A DNA stretch of 64,000 nucleotides from positions 32,943,715 to 33,007,714 of the forward strand of contig LS997562.1 of NCBI GenBank assembly GCA_000469685.2, in the 5' to 3' direction. Of the stretch, positions 33,795 through 47,100 are shown in pieces. The stretch comes from Haemonchus contortus. Lineage: Eukaryota; Nematoda; Chromadorea; Rhabditida; Trichostrongylidae. Within the stretch, counting starts at the first letter, position 1. Every line of letters starts with the position of its first letter. The notes under the pieces are model-generated. The model saw only the letters and a list, made by a program, of their open reading frames with translations, did no database searches and was not told the origin of the DNA. The position numbers and the translations under genes were made by a program.

Positions 33795-33890
33795 CGATAG
33801 GCTACCTCATCTCATTGTAGAGGCCAAACGTCACGAGGATTCAAACGGAAAATGAATGTAGGGGCCTATCCCGAAAAGCCGGATTGGCCA
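33795..33890 (+). repeat. SINE family A 3' fragment
   Basis: The tail blocks TAGAGGCCAAACGTCACGAG, GAATGTAGGGGCCTATCCCG and AAGCCGGATTGG correspond to the family A 3' end. Confidence 0.5.
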
Positions 33891-34024
33891 TCGCCAGAGA
33901 CTTCACCCTTGAACACCACAAATACTGGAAAACCGAAAAATAACTTCTCTATGTAGACTGGAATCATCATGCTCAGATGGCTCTCTTCTCAGACTCAGCC
34001 ACTGGGCCTAGAAAATTGAAAGAC

Positions 34025-34195
34025 TTGCGGTGGCCAGCCGACGTACAAGCAGTGCTTTTATCTTCCCAGACGAGTGTGGCACCAACTGACCGACTCTGGA
34101 GGGATAAGCGACCTGTTTAGCCTCAGAGGATATCTAACAAGTAATTGAACCCGTCACCATGAGATAGTGCGCCACTTGTCGCTACACCACCTTCT
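34025..34195 (-). repeat. SINE family A 5' fragment (reverse)
   Basis: On the minus strand it reads GGTGGTGTAGCGACAAGTGG, then GGGTTCAATTAC, CCTCCAGAGTCGGTCAGTTG and GTGCCACACTCGTCTGGGAA. It adjoins the 3' fragment just to its left but in the opposite orientation. Confidence 0.7.
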
Positions 34196-34648
34196 TTCTT
34201 TTCACTTTCACCCCAGCGCTCTTTAAGCATGTGGGAAATAAATTTTGGGCTATTAAAAGGGCATTAGAAGCTACTGTAGGTATCGGGATGCTCCGCAGAC
34301 AAGAAGGCGGGACCGGGGGCTGCACGTGTTCGGCGAACTTTTTTCTCCTTCTAAATTGTCTGGGATTGAGGAGATAAATGAAATTCGACGATGGCTATAG
34401 TGCATCTGCGTAGGGATGGGATGCCTTGCGGCTCAGTGCAAAACAGAAGCCCCTTCAATTAATTTCCAGCTCTCATGGGCTTCTCATCTTCTTCAGGAGA
34501 AAACAACCCATTCTGCTGTGTCCGTGAATCTACTATACTACTTCTACGCGATCACTGACTTTGCCCTTACAGGATGATTTGTGAGGTTGTAAAAACATTA
34601 CCGGCTACGACGGGTAGTCATTCGGACTGCTCTGCTGAGTGCTATCCA

Positions 34649-34880
34649 TCACTGGCCAGGAGAGAGAATGGGAGAGGTCCCGTTCGTAGTTGTTGTACTC
34701 GGCAATCGGTCGTAGTCAGCAGTTTCACTTGACAATCTCTTGATTTCGATTTCGCCTAGCAGTTTCTCGCGCTCGTTTTCTTGCATTTTTACCCACACGT
34801 CGTGGAAACGCTCTTTGCATTCGATTGCAACGCCTCTCCGAGCTTGCCTTTTGGTTTCTCTCTTTCGGCTGCTTACTCGG
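34649..34880 (-). other. Candidate C-terminal exon, unrecognised
   Basis: A minus-strand frame ending at TGA 34649 has a strongly protein-like sequence: ECKERFHDVWVKMQENEREK (charged helix or coiled coil), then LLGEIEIKRLSSETADYD and a Thr/Ser/Pro-rich end. A second minus-strand frame over 34725-34976 is also open and Lys/Ser-rich (DFEDGEYVPPKSSKSKRK). Their junction could be a frameshift or a small intron. No family was recognised, so this could be a pseudogene fragment. Confidence 0.3.
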
Positions 34881-35049
34881 ACTTGCTATTTTACGCTTGG
34901 ATTTGGAAGATTTTGGAGGAACGTATTCTCCATCTTCAAAGTCATGACCAAGAAGCGCTAAGAGCTCAGCAAGCACTTTAGTAACTGAATCCTGATGTCC
35001 TTCATTTTGACCGATACCGCTTTTGGGATGTGCTCTTCCCCGCCCCCGC

Positions 35050-35285
35050 CTGCCCCCAGTTTCGCCGTCTACTCAAAATCGCATATCGGTGTTGAATGCG
35101 TGTGTGGACTATACCCAGGCGTCCCAGGTACAGGTCAGAGTTCTAACCCTCTCAGACGAGTGTGGTCCCTGAGAGGCGGAGGGCTTGCGTTGCCTAGGGG
35201 TACCGATCCGAGTTTTTCTCCAGTCGAGATGGGGTGTGAATGTGATACTGAGCCACTTGACACTCACCGCCTCCGCCATACTTAA
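35050..35285 (-). repeat. SINE family A copy (reverse)
   Basis: On the minus strand it begins ATGGCGGAGGCGGTGAGTGT and includes GGACCACACTCGTCTGAGAG near 35165, then CACACACGCATTCAACACCG. It has the family's block order with substitutions. Confidence 0.6.
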
Positions 35286-38200
35286 TTAGGCAGACACATT
35301 TCTTTCGAATCCAATTTTTCAGCCTCGGCAGAGATAGGCGCTTTCTATCTGGCTCGACTCCTGCAGTACAGGAGCCATGTCTGAGATTATTCGATCAGAA
35401 ATATCACTTTTTTTTTCTTAATTGAATATCACTTATATGAAACAGTGAAGGTGCTCTCTTTGAGATCACCCCGAATAGCCATTGGGACACTCTCACAGCG
35501 TGCTGATGTAACGGATTTGAGATAGCTGCTTCATGCTGGTGCTACTTGCCACAGCTCCTCTTTTCCTACTGTGATTAGAAAGGGGAGTTTGAGATCACCT
35601 CAAAAGTAAAAACCCAACAAATTCCACCATTCCTGAGAGAGTTAGTGTTGCTCTGGATTATTCGCCTAGCGACTCCTCAACCCACTGAAAAGAAGCCTAT
35701 CCACTGTGGGAGGTCTGGTTGATAAAGTGCTGTAGTAAAGCAAGGACGGAAAAATTGTTGTTATCCGGAACTGAAAAAAGGGACAAGACTCTGGCCAGGG
35801 GGGCTCGATCCATCAAAGTTATCAAAAAAGAAGGGAGGCGGCTGACCGGGAAAAGTAGTTTTATCGGCAGCAGATCAGTGGGGTGGGCCTTCTGCAGGAA
35901 ACCAACGACTCGAAATTTAGGGCCAGTGTCCGTGGGAATACGGCGTACCAGAGATTCATTTGTTTACGCTTAGAAAGGAAAGGTTTGGTGGCCAGCAATG
36001 AGAAGAGGCAGATGGTCACAAACCTTCAAAGGGTACCTTTTCTGCCTGTTTCGCAGGAAAGAATTGGCAGCCCGTGTTAAAGGAGAACCTCCGAAGCTCG
36101 AAAATTCATTTCCCCGCTTGTATTTACTTTATTGGAAAAATAGGACCAAATATTAGGATTGAAGATCTTGGGCCTGGATGGTGTGCCATACTCGTCGCAC
36201 CCAACCCGTGTAGGAGTGCACAGTGTGTACGTAAAATAGAAAAGTTAGTGAATGATTACGGTAGTTGCCCCGAGACACTGCCGCATGCATGCCTGCGACC
36301 GTAGGAATTCGGGGACAATGCCCGTTGCCCGGTGGAACTGCAATGCCATTACTTCCCTGCCTACTATAATAAATTGTGTATCCAAAAACATGCAGTAGTT
36401 CCCCATGAGAAGTTGATTAATCAAAATTTTGGGTCGATAGGAGTAGGTGGATACAAGGAAGTAGGTCGGCAGTTCGAAAGTCTCGACGTCATAATTCAAT
36501 GCCTTCACCACATTTTAGATGAGCTTAATCAAGATTATGTTCAAGGGTGTGGAATACATTGAGCAAATGCATAAAATGTATGCCATAAATGCCCTCGAGA
36601 AGAATAGGGGCATCATCACAGAAGACGACATCGAAAAGGGTAAAAGGACGTTCTATTCGTTGCTAATTATTTGTCTACTTGCTACGGTTCACAGGAGGAG
36701 ATTTGTTTAGTTTAAGCATATTAGCCTTCCTGAGACCTTCTCCACATTCACTTTTATTTGGTTTCCGTTCTGTGATACTATCCAAGTCACGAATTTTTCG
36801 GTAAGCACCGCCCATTCGGTGGACATCCCTCCCACCTAAGCTTTGACACCCTCCGTTTCATTTGTTGATATACTCATGACCTTCGCCCCTTTTTTTCGGT
36901 ATCTGAGCTATTTCGAAGCCAAATAAGAGACTTTGCCTTCCACATCGTCCACCCTGATGCACGCTCCCCTCCTGTGGACGGAGTTTTGCTCTACTTCCAT
37001 GGCTCATACTCTATTCGTTCCATACTGTACGTATGAGTACCGTAGGCCTTACTTATCCCTGAATAGACCCTGTCTTTCACGCTTTTCAGGTAGTAACCGA
37101 CTATCGTGACTGGTATACAGACTAGCGGAGAGCTTCATCAAATAAAATTATGATTACGATTTACATCATTAAATTTTGCACATAAATGTATTGTGTTTTC
37201 ATGTTGTACCTATTTTATTATTTATTTATTCATATATTACTTTTATTTTTATTTCTCTGTTATATCACAGTACTATGTTTAGATTCCTGTCCCTTGTCTA
37301 AAATGCAAAGTCTCTCACTCCGTTTGAAGGAATGGGTCATTAAGTCTCTTTCCGGAGCATTTTTTCAATCAGGCAAAGCAATCCATCGCTAACGACCTAC
37401 TTCTAATATAATTCAAAAATGAAAAATGCCATCCGGACCAGACATGCCCAGAGGCGTTCATTTTCTGCTGGTGCTATTCGGAATGATGCTCGTTTTGAAG
37501 CCTTTGGTCAGCCACGTTCATCCTCGAAGTAGTTGCAATATAAAGTTGATTTCAAAAAATACAAAAAACAAAGGGGACCAATTTTCGGACGTATTAGCAC
37601 TCATAATAATTCTGAACCGCTTAAGTTCTCGGGTAGTTTTAGGTTTTCGGTGATCAATCAAAATCTGGGCAAACTAAAGATGGCTTTGAATCAATCGAAG
37701 CTAACTTATAAAGTTTTGGAGGTCTGCTGGAAGGTTCATTCAAATGAGCTCTCCAGAAACCCGAACTCTTCACAATCCAAGTCAAAACCATAACTTTTAG
37801 GTCACTTTCACTGGAGGAGAAATTGGTTTTCTTGCTCGAAAACTATTATACTACTGTTCAGATTCCCTTCTAGTACTACTCAACAGTACAGTGAATCCAG
37901 TAAATCAAGAAATTTCAATCCCAATAAAGCCCATAGCCTTCTATGAAGTAAGCCTAGAGTGATCTTGATCTATCGATTATTTTGAACTACAGGACCACCC
38001 AGAACGGCTACTCTTGTGACTGACGCTGCCCCTTTGCTGTCGAGCGAAGATCGCTGCCGTCTCTTATCTGATCACATTTGTTGTGTACCAACTGACATGT
38101 ACCTTTCTTTTTCAAATGTCTTCTCAACGTTTCCCGTCAAACGGTGGCAATCGTCGCCCGTGCTCCCACTCGCGTTCCGCAGTCTCTCTTTAGAAATGGA

Positions 38201-39434
38201 AATTCTCATCTTTGCTCCATAATTTTCCTCGTGTATGGGAACATCAAGTTGCTATCGTGTCGTCTATTATTTCGGACTATTTTATAAAATTATTGTAATA
38301 GTATTGATTTACTCGGTAAGAAAAATTAGCCATAAAATACTAATTCAATTTTCGCTACTAGTCTGGGCTTTCGTTTAACTTTCGCTCGGAATTTTCCTTT
38401 TCACTTTCTGGACTGATCATTTATTTTCACAATTTTATCAAAAAAGTAAATAACAATTGAAGTAAAAAGTAAATAGCTAACCAACTGGACTGGTGTAGAT
38501 ATATTTTTTCATCGCCCCCTAATATTGTAACGCTCGATTCCCTGCTATTTTATCTTCTCTCCAGGTTCTAGAGGTGTTCTGGCTTGTTGATTTCATTAGA
38601 GCCACGTAAATAGAAGTCTTCAAAGGCCTGAAGGGTTTCTCCAATTGGGATTGCCATACCCCACCAGAAGTCAAGCGATTACGCCTTATCTTATCAAATT
38701 TCAATGAAAACGAGTTACTCTAGCTTCATCGTAAAAGGAAGGAGAATCATCTCTTTGAATGATTTACAACAGCTACGGGGCGACAGCTCGTTTTCCGGTT
38801 CATCAGCTATGCGATCATAAAAATCATCGAATTATCGGTCTGATCCCCCAGATCGATGTATCTTTTCACGGATCAACCGCTACTATTTCATCGTGAATCG
38901 TTCTGTCGACTTTCTGCCATTTCACTCGACCATTACTACTGAATCATGGCATACTGAATCATCTGAATCATACTCTGATTCATCTGGTCATCTGTGAAAA
39001 GATTCGCAGGAAACGGAGATGTATGTTAGTACGTCCGTATCACTCAGATTCTCCTATTCTTCGACCTACTTCCTTTTTCTAGTCCTTCACCCATTCCCTT
39101 GTGAATAAACCGCTTCCCATGAGCCACTGGCATGGGATACCTGCCGTGATGGTTTTCGGGTTATTCCTGTATGGAAACACTTACAGCTCTCTTTCAGGGG
39201 CGAGATGGCATCTGAACGGAGTGTAGGTCGTACTGTCGTGAACTGTTGATCCGGTCGATGATTGGACTGAAGTCCTGACCTGTATAACAAACTAAGGCCC
39301 GAGCTACTTTCCCAAGATGGGGCCCCCATTATTCGATGTGGAATCGATCCCGCGATAGTGCAGACTTTCATTTTTTTCTACACAAACCCTCGACACGAAC
39401 TACGGAATCGCATTAGTAGTAACAAAAGATGGTG
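35286..39434. other. Non-coding interval with weak exon-like fragments
   Basis: No gene is supported. A plus-strand segment at 36519-36639, with a TTTTAG acceptor and a GGTAAAAG donor, translates to a charged sequence including VEYIEQMHKMYAINALEK. It could be an orphan exon but has no partner. A polypyrimidine/AT-rich run is at about 37195-37270. Confidence 0.35.
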
Positions 39435-39527
39435 GGTTGTGGGAAAAATTTCGGTTCGGACAGGGTTCAAGACCGTGCTTCAGGTTCCCGGCACAGTGCT
39501 CTTATCCCTTATACTATCGAGACCCCA
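39435..39527 (-). repeat. SINE family B copy (reverse, tRNA-like head)
   Basis: The minus strand reads GGGGTCTCGATAGTATAAGG then GATAAGAGCACTGTGCCGGG and GGTCTTGAACCC. This matches the head of the 29812 copy, including the GTGTAAGGGATAAGAGCAC-type D arm. Confidence 0.7.
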
Positions 39528-40994
39528 CTTGCCCTCGCTTTTCTAATGGCTTATATGCCAAGCTTATATCGCATGAATATAGTGCCCGATGAAATGATCG
39601 AGTTTCAAAGAACCTCTTCTGGCTCCCTCAAACGGTCATTCAGGTTCCCTGGTCACTTAGGAATTCCGGGAAGGGTGGTCATTTGTAGAATTGCCCTCTG
39701 CCTTCCACAAAAAGTATTCCATGCATCATTGGGCTTTCCAGAAGTGCATTCTTCGTTAGGAAGTAACCACTGACCATTAGAAGTTTTTTTTACATCCCCA
39801 ATTTCTGCCCCGCGGGTTAGTCAATTAGTTCTTAGACGTTCCTCGTTTTACTTCTTTCGAATTCATTTTTGACGAGAAGGCTTCCAGCTTGGATGCCTGC
39901 TCTGTCGTAGTCCAATAAGTTTCAGAAATATGCAAAAGTTTGCAAGAACTCCCGTGAAAGATCGGGTGGTACTAGTTTGAACTGGTAGGTATCACCCGGT
40001 TTCTCAGATGGTAAAAGACTCCTGGGTTGTTTTATTCGTCAACTCGTCGTCCATCATATATCGGTACTGGTCTGCTCTCAGGAAATGTATAGCACTGCCT
40101 TCCCACCCCTCCTGGATCCCCTCCTGGATGAAAAAGGCAAGCAGCCAGTAATACTATACGATGGCCGCAGTCGAGTGGGCTACTAGCCGTCACTATAAAA
40201 CTCCCAAAAAGAAAGGTGTACTCTAGTGAAGACAGCCCTGATTAGTGCAGTAGGCCCCTTGATAGGCTAAAAGGAAGTCCATGGGCTGATGGAGAAACAA
40301 AAATAGAAGGTACTTATGTACTTTCAATCATTCCCAGAACCCGGAGCATGTAAAAGTTGAGGATGACGTTGGCGAACTCCCGATGGGATCTCCTCTTCTG
40401 CCACCTTCACAGTCACTCAGCCCTTCGGATGTTGGTGAACGTGAAAATGAAGATCTCAGATTTCTGTAGGCAGGTCATCTGTCAGGGTTTTTCTCTTCCT
40501 TAATTGCTTGTCTTCGTCCTTATCAATTTATCATTTGCAAGGTTACAATATAATCACTTCTTTTACACTTCCTTACACTACAAATGTGTAAGTGTGAAAA
40601 ACCAGCAAAAGTGATCAGCACCGTGCACCTTCATTGTTCAGCAATTAGCCTATCGGTGGCCGTTTTCAGAGTTCTTCGTGCTTTTCAACCTGGTTCTTCT
40701 TCTTCAGAACGATGCCTTCTTTCCTCCTTTGTTTCAATCTTTCCCGAATGCATGACTGTGATTGAATCGATGAATCAATTGGTTCTTGTCGGAATGAATT
40801 CACCTTTTATACGATGGTACCGCCTTCCAAACGATGGTATGGTTGCCTTTAGTCCCCCACCTCGTCGACTCAGCGTTTGGCAACGTACTTGATCTTATCG
40901 CCGCTCCATACCTTACCAGGTAACACCTATTTATGACTAGATAAGACCAGAAGATCATAAGACCATTGTCTTATCGCGTTCGAAAGGGGGCTAG
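39528..40994. other. Non-coding interval
   Basis: Nothing recognised. The 102-codon frame at 40584-40892 has no coding character that I can support. Confidence 0.4.
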
Positions 40995-41090
40995 TTTCTT
41001 AGGGTTGGAGAGTTATGGGCAAAACTCGGGCCAGGACGAGATTTGACCCCGTAGTCGTGCTCTCAAGACAACGTACCCTTTATGCCGTTA
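40995..41090 (-). repeat. SINE family B fragment (reverse)
   Basis: The minus strand shows GAGAGCACGACTACGGGGTC, AAATCTCGTCCTGGCCCGAG and TTTTGCCCATAACTCTCC. These match the end of the tRNA-like head and the start of the family B body. Confidence 0.65.
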
Positions 41091-42328
41091 TTCCTTCGGG
41101 GCATCTGTTCTTTCAGGAACGGCCAACGTGAAATAAGGTTATCAGGTCTCGGTGATTGAATTTCAGTCTCAGGATGCACCCTGCACTCGACCTCTCGACC
41201 TTTCTTGAAAACGTCTTCGCATCAAGCCACAAGTGCTGGGACGGGAGAGTGCGGAAGAGTTTGAAGGTTCCATCTCATCCATGGGAGGGATCGCAGGAGA
41301 TTGAGCTCCGATTGAAAACTTCGAATTTTTGGAGGAATTTTTATAGAACAAATATGAAAATTAGATTTTGTCGTTTTCTTTTTCCAAACTGCTTGGCAAG
41401 CTATCAAGCCGAACGATTCTCAAGGAATCAAGTTTGCCTTTTTTGGTCCGGTGCTGCTGTACATCAGCCAGATCTGCGATTCAACTGTTGACGGTGTTTG
41501 ATGCCTTTCGAACATTTCTTTTGAGTTTCTTCATCGACGGCATTATGCATCTTTACAACTGTCACTCACAATAGCCCAGTAAATTAGCAAGTAAATAATA
41601 ATGAGCAAAGAAACTGTCTCGAGGTAAAGTCACCCGTCCACCCACAGGCTGCAGCTCAAGCGTCGCGGCTTCCATCAGCCTCTATTTCGAAATGATCACG
41701 ATTTCGATCTTCTTCTAGGACTTCCAGAGAGCATTTGATCCTTATCCTTTCTGCTACCTGTATATGACTCGTGAGATGACTTATAGAGACCTTGAATAAA
41801 CGGTATCATCACTTTGCAGACGAATCTGGTGGGGCAAGTTCCTTGGTACATTGGGTTTGAAAAGCTCACAACAGTTTCAATGACTGGAGGAAAACGAAGC
41901 ACCTCACAATTTCAAGGAACTTTTTTTTGAAAACAAAAATAAGACTTATTTACTCTTTGACTGGCTACTGTAGGGAAGGGTTTAAACTTCAGTCTAGGGT
42001 CTTTCGTAGTATCTACTGATCGTCTATTCCATTCCTTGAACTACCTGGACTTGAAGTCCTCACAGAATCGGTTCTTCAAAAAGTAAAGATCGGCAGGCAG
42101 GAGTTCATGATGCCGTCTCTGCACCGTTCTAGCGGAACTACCGTAATACTACATAATTTTGTTTAATGTGCGCATTCAACGAGATGATTCGATCGCTTCC
42201 CTTCCGATGGTTGTCTAATTAGTTGTACTCCCCGTATGAGGGTGAGTAAGCCCTTGTTCTCATTTTCTCCTTCTCAGACTCAGAGGAGTCTTGTTAGGCG
42301 TCCTCGGCCTAATTCTTGTTATAAAACT

Positions 42329-42342
42329 GGGGGGGGGGGGGG
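42329..42342 (+). repeat. Poly(G) tract
   Basis: Fourteen consecutive G. Similar tracts are at 26149-26158 (10 G) and 54052-54063 (12 G). Confidence 0.9.
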
Positions 42343-44142
42343 CATTCAGTTTCCTCCAATCCTTTATTCTAAGGCTCAGAAGAATTTTCGGATGCGTTCT
42401 TAGCCAAGTGATGCTCAAAAATAGTACCGTATACTTTGATCCCCAAATTACTTTGAAATGATTAGTAGTATTGTTATGCAGTAACTATAAATAATTTTGT
42501 TGACTTCGGCTCTATTTGTGATTGATACTCGCTGATTTTCAAAAATTTTGACTGCCCTTTTGTTGATTTTTCATCGTCAGTATCTCGTGATTTCACCAAC
42601 TGTTCAGGAATTCTATCTCACCTGCAACCCACTCTGAAAAACTAGTAAATTCCGCCTGTTTTTTGACGCTCAGATTTCAAGAATTGAATGAATTGCGCTT
42701 AGTTACGCTGAGCCAGCAACTCCGAATCATAAATGAATGTCGCTCATTTCAATTACTTTCTAAGACTCAAACCAGATTTTGTTTTAGAATTAAAAAAAAA
42801 CTTTCGGATTAATAGGCTGATTTTCTGTCTATATGTCTTGCCAGCCGCCTCGATGTAGTTCTTCATTTCTGAACTCTTGGTTGACTAGTCGTCAATCGGT
42901 TTATCTCATTTCCGAAATAGACGACTCGGCCGTAATGAAAGTCAATAAATGTTGGTCCTCAGTCTCTGGAAAAAACTCAATTAGATTGAAACTGCTCTGC
43001 CGAATATTCTCATCAAAATTCCGGAAGCACCAGAACTCTCCTGAAAGCTTTTGAAGGTCCCCCTCTGGCAACAAGAAAAAATGTTGTAATCGATATTTAT
43101 CCTTATCAGCGCCTTTCTTGAATGGTTCCTGTAGGCTAAATCAATGTTCGGACGAGATTTCGCAAGCTGAATTGATTCTTGGACGAGTTTTGGGTAAGGC
43201 AAAATAGTATTAGAGCGAGATTCCTGTATGTCAAAAAAAAAACATTTGAAACGTAACATATGCGTAAATAAACAATAACAGAGCATTTTTTCGAGATCTC
43301 TGTCGTTCGGAATGAGCTTTAGACGATTAATTTCAGAAAAACCGTGCAGAAGCAGTCCGCTTTTATCCTCTTGCTAGCTGAACAATTCCCATATCTTTTC
43401 TGAACGCACATTGTTTTCTCTCGTCTGAGTACATTCTGGCCAACTAGTAATGTACATTATATAGTCAATTATCTGATTACTGCATGGAACCTTCACATTA
43501 CTTCTACAAATACCTTTTCTAATGTCTGTAATTTTATCTTCATTGATTATCTTGATTAAGTAAGTAGCCTAGAATGCATTAGAATCAAATTAACCTTCCG
43601 GGCTCATTGTGGTCTCCTGCTGGTTGATCTATACAGCCCAGGTCCCTCGGAATTCCAGTAACAGACGGTTATGTGCCTACCACTCGAGAAAGGCTGCCTT
43701 AATAACTTTATTACTTTACTTTTGAGTATAGACTATCAGGAGACCGAATCTGCTAGATCATGTCGTTGTTTCGGTGAAAAAGTGCTTTCGCTAGTCACGA
43801 CGATGATGTTTCCCGTAGTTGGTTATCGCTAAGACACATCATCAACATCACGTAAAGAACCGGTCGGTTGCAGTGGAAACCTTCACCGTAATACCCTATC
43901 GATTTCAGTCATTACTCTGTATTACTTGGCAGTAATCAGTTAGGCACTCAGCTGACCACATACTGCCACCGCCCATGCCTCGCTTTCGCCCTTCGTCCTC
44001 TTTCAAACCTTTTCGCCATCTCTTCCTCCCCACCTCCCCAGCGTGATTCATTTCGGCGACGTCTGCTATTTGAATTTTTACAGTTGCCGCCGTTTAAGCG
44101 TCCATCCGTTCGTTTTCCTTGGAAGGTCATTACCAGTTCTTG

Positions 44143-44148
44143 TTACAG
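44143..44148 (+). promoter_or_regulatory. Splice acceptor just upstream of the TIPE start codon
   Basis: TTACAG ends 3 bases before the ATG at 44152. It is either a spliced-leader site or the end of a 5' UTR intron, and it supports this start. Confidence 0.5.
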
Positions 44149-44151
44149 CTC

Positions 44152-47100
44152 ATGCAGCGCTACTCCTCTAAGGTTTTTGGTAACAAAACTAATCTGGTCG
44201 TCGAGCAGAATGGTGGTAGGTCTCTTTAGCGACTCGAAAGACCTTCATTGACTTTGTAGACTGTTTCAGAGCAAGACAGTGGCTTTTCCGCGGCCAGTTT
44301 ATCGATGAGAGCTCAAAAGAAAATAGCCAGTAAACTAAGTACAAGGTACAGTTTTCCATAATTTCTTTATCTGAAGTCTTCCAAAGTTTTTAAAAAGTAG
44401 TCCTGATAGAAATCTGGAATTATTCACCCATCACAACCCCATTTAGTGAAACTGGGGTCAAGTTTTTCCTTGGTTCTGCTTCCCTGCTTGAAATAGGAGG
44501 CGGTGCCTGAATTTTTTTCTTCAGAGATTCTTTAGAGAGATAAGGGTTGGGAAGGTTAAGACAAATCTATTCAATTTCCTATGTCTGAGTATTTGTGTTG
44601 AAGATAGAATGGCTTTCAGGAAAGTCACCAAACTGTTTATCAGTCAATCGGTTGATCGAGTATTTGACAATTTATATAATGCTTTACGGACTTACTACAC
44701 GAAAAAGGACTCTGAAAAGGTATCCGACTGTTTTTTTCCGATTCTTCTTCGATTTTGCTGATATTTTACGAGCTTCTAAATTTGCAAAAAATATCAAAAA
44801 TTCGGTGACTATAGTTGTAACCTGCAGAAAAATCAAAATTATCTGGTGGCATATTACTTTAAAACGAATCAAAAGGAATGCGTCGACCTGATGCTCATAA
44901 AAAAATGCTTCGCTCAGAATTTTGATTCTATTTTTCGTAAAGATTGGATGGGACCGTCTTTATTTTACTTGACTTCTTCAACTGTTTCGTCCTTCGCAAC
45001 TGTTACCGTAACCAGTTGTGCAAACTCGGTGCAAGAACAGTGGAAATGGAATCAAATTTAGCGAATTCTTTCTCATTTCTTTACATTACTGATTGGAGAC
45101 TGCAACAAGAAATTACTTGGAATTCTCAGCCACATTAAAATAGAAAACTTATACAAATCATATAAGCCAAAGCCCAAAAGACGATGTTTTTCGGCATCGC
45201 GAAGGGGTCCATCCACTCCCTAGACTTCCATTTAGATTCGCAGGGGTGATTGAATGCGTATTTAATCCATGAAGTTATTCGCAAGGGTTGGCCCATTTGA
45301 AAGTTGATAATATTATCTTCCCATATGAACTTGCGGATTTTGATACCAGTTGACTTATGCGGAGGAATGCAAGGGTCAACTGGCCCAGGCCCGTGGTCTT
45401 CATACAAGATTGAATCCCTTGACCATACTAATGCTGGTGCGTCACATTCCATTTGACCACTTCCGCCTATAGTGAATAAACGCAAAAGAATTGATACTTG
45501 GGTTGATATGTGTTCCCTTGTCATCAATGAACTAAAAGTTCATGTTAGGTTCATCGGATTTTCTGGGTAGATTAGTTGAACCTGGGTATATATTTATATT
45601 TTTTTATTGGCCTGTAAGCATCATAAATATATGTATTACATATATTTTTCTCTGTTCATGATGAAGATGATTCCACACTCTTGTAGCGATGACTAATTAA
45701 CGAAAACATAAAAAACAAATGTGTGGGTAAATTGATAGGTAAATTTTGTTACTGTTTGAAATTCAAAAATCTTTAAACATACTATTTAAATCGGAGATCC
45801 TCCTAAAAATCTAAGCCCTATATGGATTGCAGATAATCCTAGCGTAATAATCAGTAAAAAATCCAGTACGTGTGACTCCCTCAATGCTTTCATGTTCTTA
45901 TTTTTATTTATTTTTGTATTATTTTATTTTTATTTTATTATTTTATTATTTTATTATTTTAGTTTTTATTTAGTTATTTTTAATTTATTTTTTACTTTCA
46001 TTTATTCCAACTTTCCTCTGAACTTTGTATACATTTTATTCCATTCTGAGCAAAAAACTGAGGAGTTCCATGTTTTAACGCCCGACAAGATGAAAGGCCA
46101 AGTTAACAATGTCTTCACTTCAGAATAGTTTATCATTCTAAATCTTAATCTACATGAAAGGGCCCCCTACAGTAATTCTTCGTTCCATTTGTTTCTCTAC
46201 TAATAGAGCTACGTACGGCATAGTTCAAAATTCCCAACATTCCAGTTTTGAAGGACGTTTCAGGGGTATTTTTTCTACTATGGGGGAACTAAGGAATATG
46301 TCCAATGAGATTTCGCGGGAAGATCGGGTCTTGACACTCTTACTTATCGTTTCTCACAACTCCTACAGACTCGGGGGCCGTTCAGTTTTCCCCAGTGAAA
46401 TACAAGCCATCGCAGGCCTAGAGGGCAAAGTTAACCTGAAACCCTGGCTTTACACTTTTACTTACTTTAACCTCCTATAGAGATAAAACGTAGAGCAGAA
46501 GTCTCTCTTCTTCAGCTTAGCTTTATCTATTAATTTTAATATCATGGGAGAAGCCACGATATTAAAATTAGCATACTGGTATGGTGTAGTGTCAAGTAGT
46601 GCACCATCACACACTCACGGTCAGGGGTTCGAATCCCGGGTCGATGTCCGCTCAGGTCAGCCAAGCCTTTCATTCCTCTGGTCGGTTAGTTGGCACCATA
46701 CTTGTCTGGGAGGGAGGAGAAAAGCATCGCAACTCATAGTATAGGCCACATACGCATTCAATACGCCACTACGATTCTACATGGAAGTTGAATGCGGGGG
46801 CGCATCCTCAGACGGGATCGATTATCGTCCAGAATTTTTATCCTTTGATATTGGTCTGACATCATTTGAGTCCTTTGACTATTGTTTAGGTACATAACTG
46901 GAGGATAATAAGTAAATAAATAAATAAGTAAATAAATAAATGAATATATATAAAGAACTAAAGCTGAACCGCGTTGGAAGCAGTTCCCATTCTAGTATCA
47001 AAAGAGTTGGGATCATTTCTGCGAACATATTTGCTGCTCATCATCGTTAATTACCCGTCTGTCACTAGTTTGTGACCAAAATGCATAGTTAATTCAGTAA

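Larger units (their letters stand above)
41091..44151. other. Non-coding interval upstream of the TIPE gene
   Basis: No coding segment was recognised. A 14-nt poly(G) tract lies at 42329-42342. The last few hundred bases should contain the TIPE promoter. Confidence 0.45.

Noticed and set aside
45135..45527. 130-codon minus-strand frame
   Set aside because: It coincides with a SINE family A copy read in sense.
45892..46128. Hydrophobic 78-codon frame resembling membrane segments
   Set aside because: It is a translation of a (TTTTA)n repeat.
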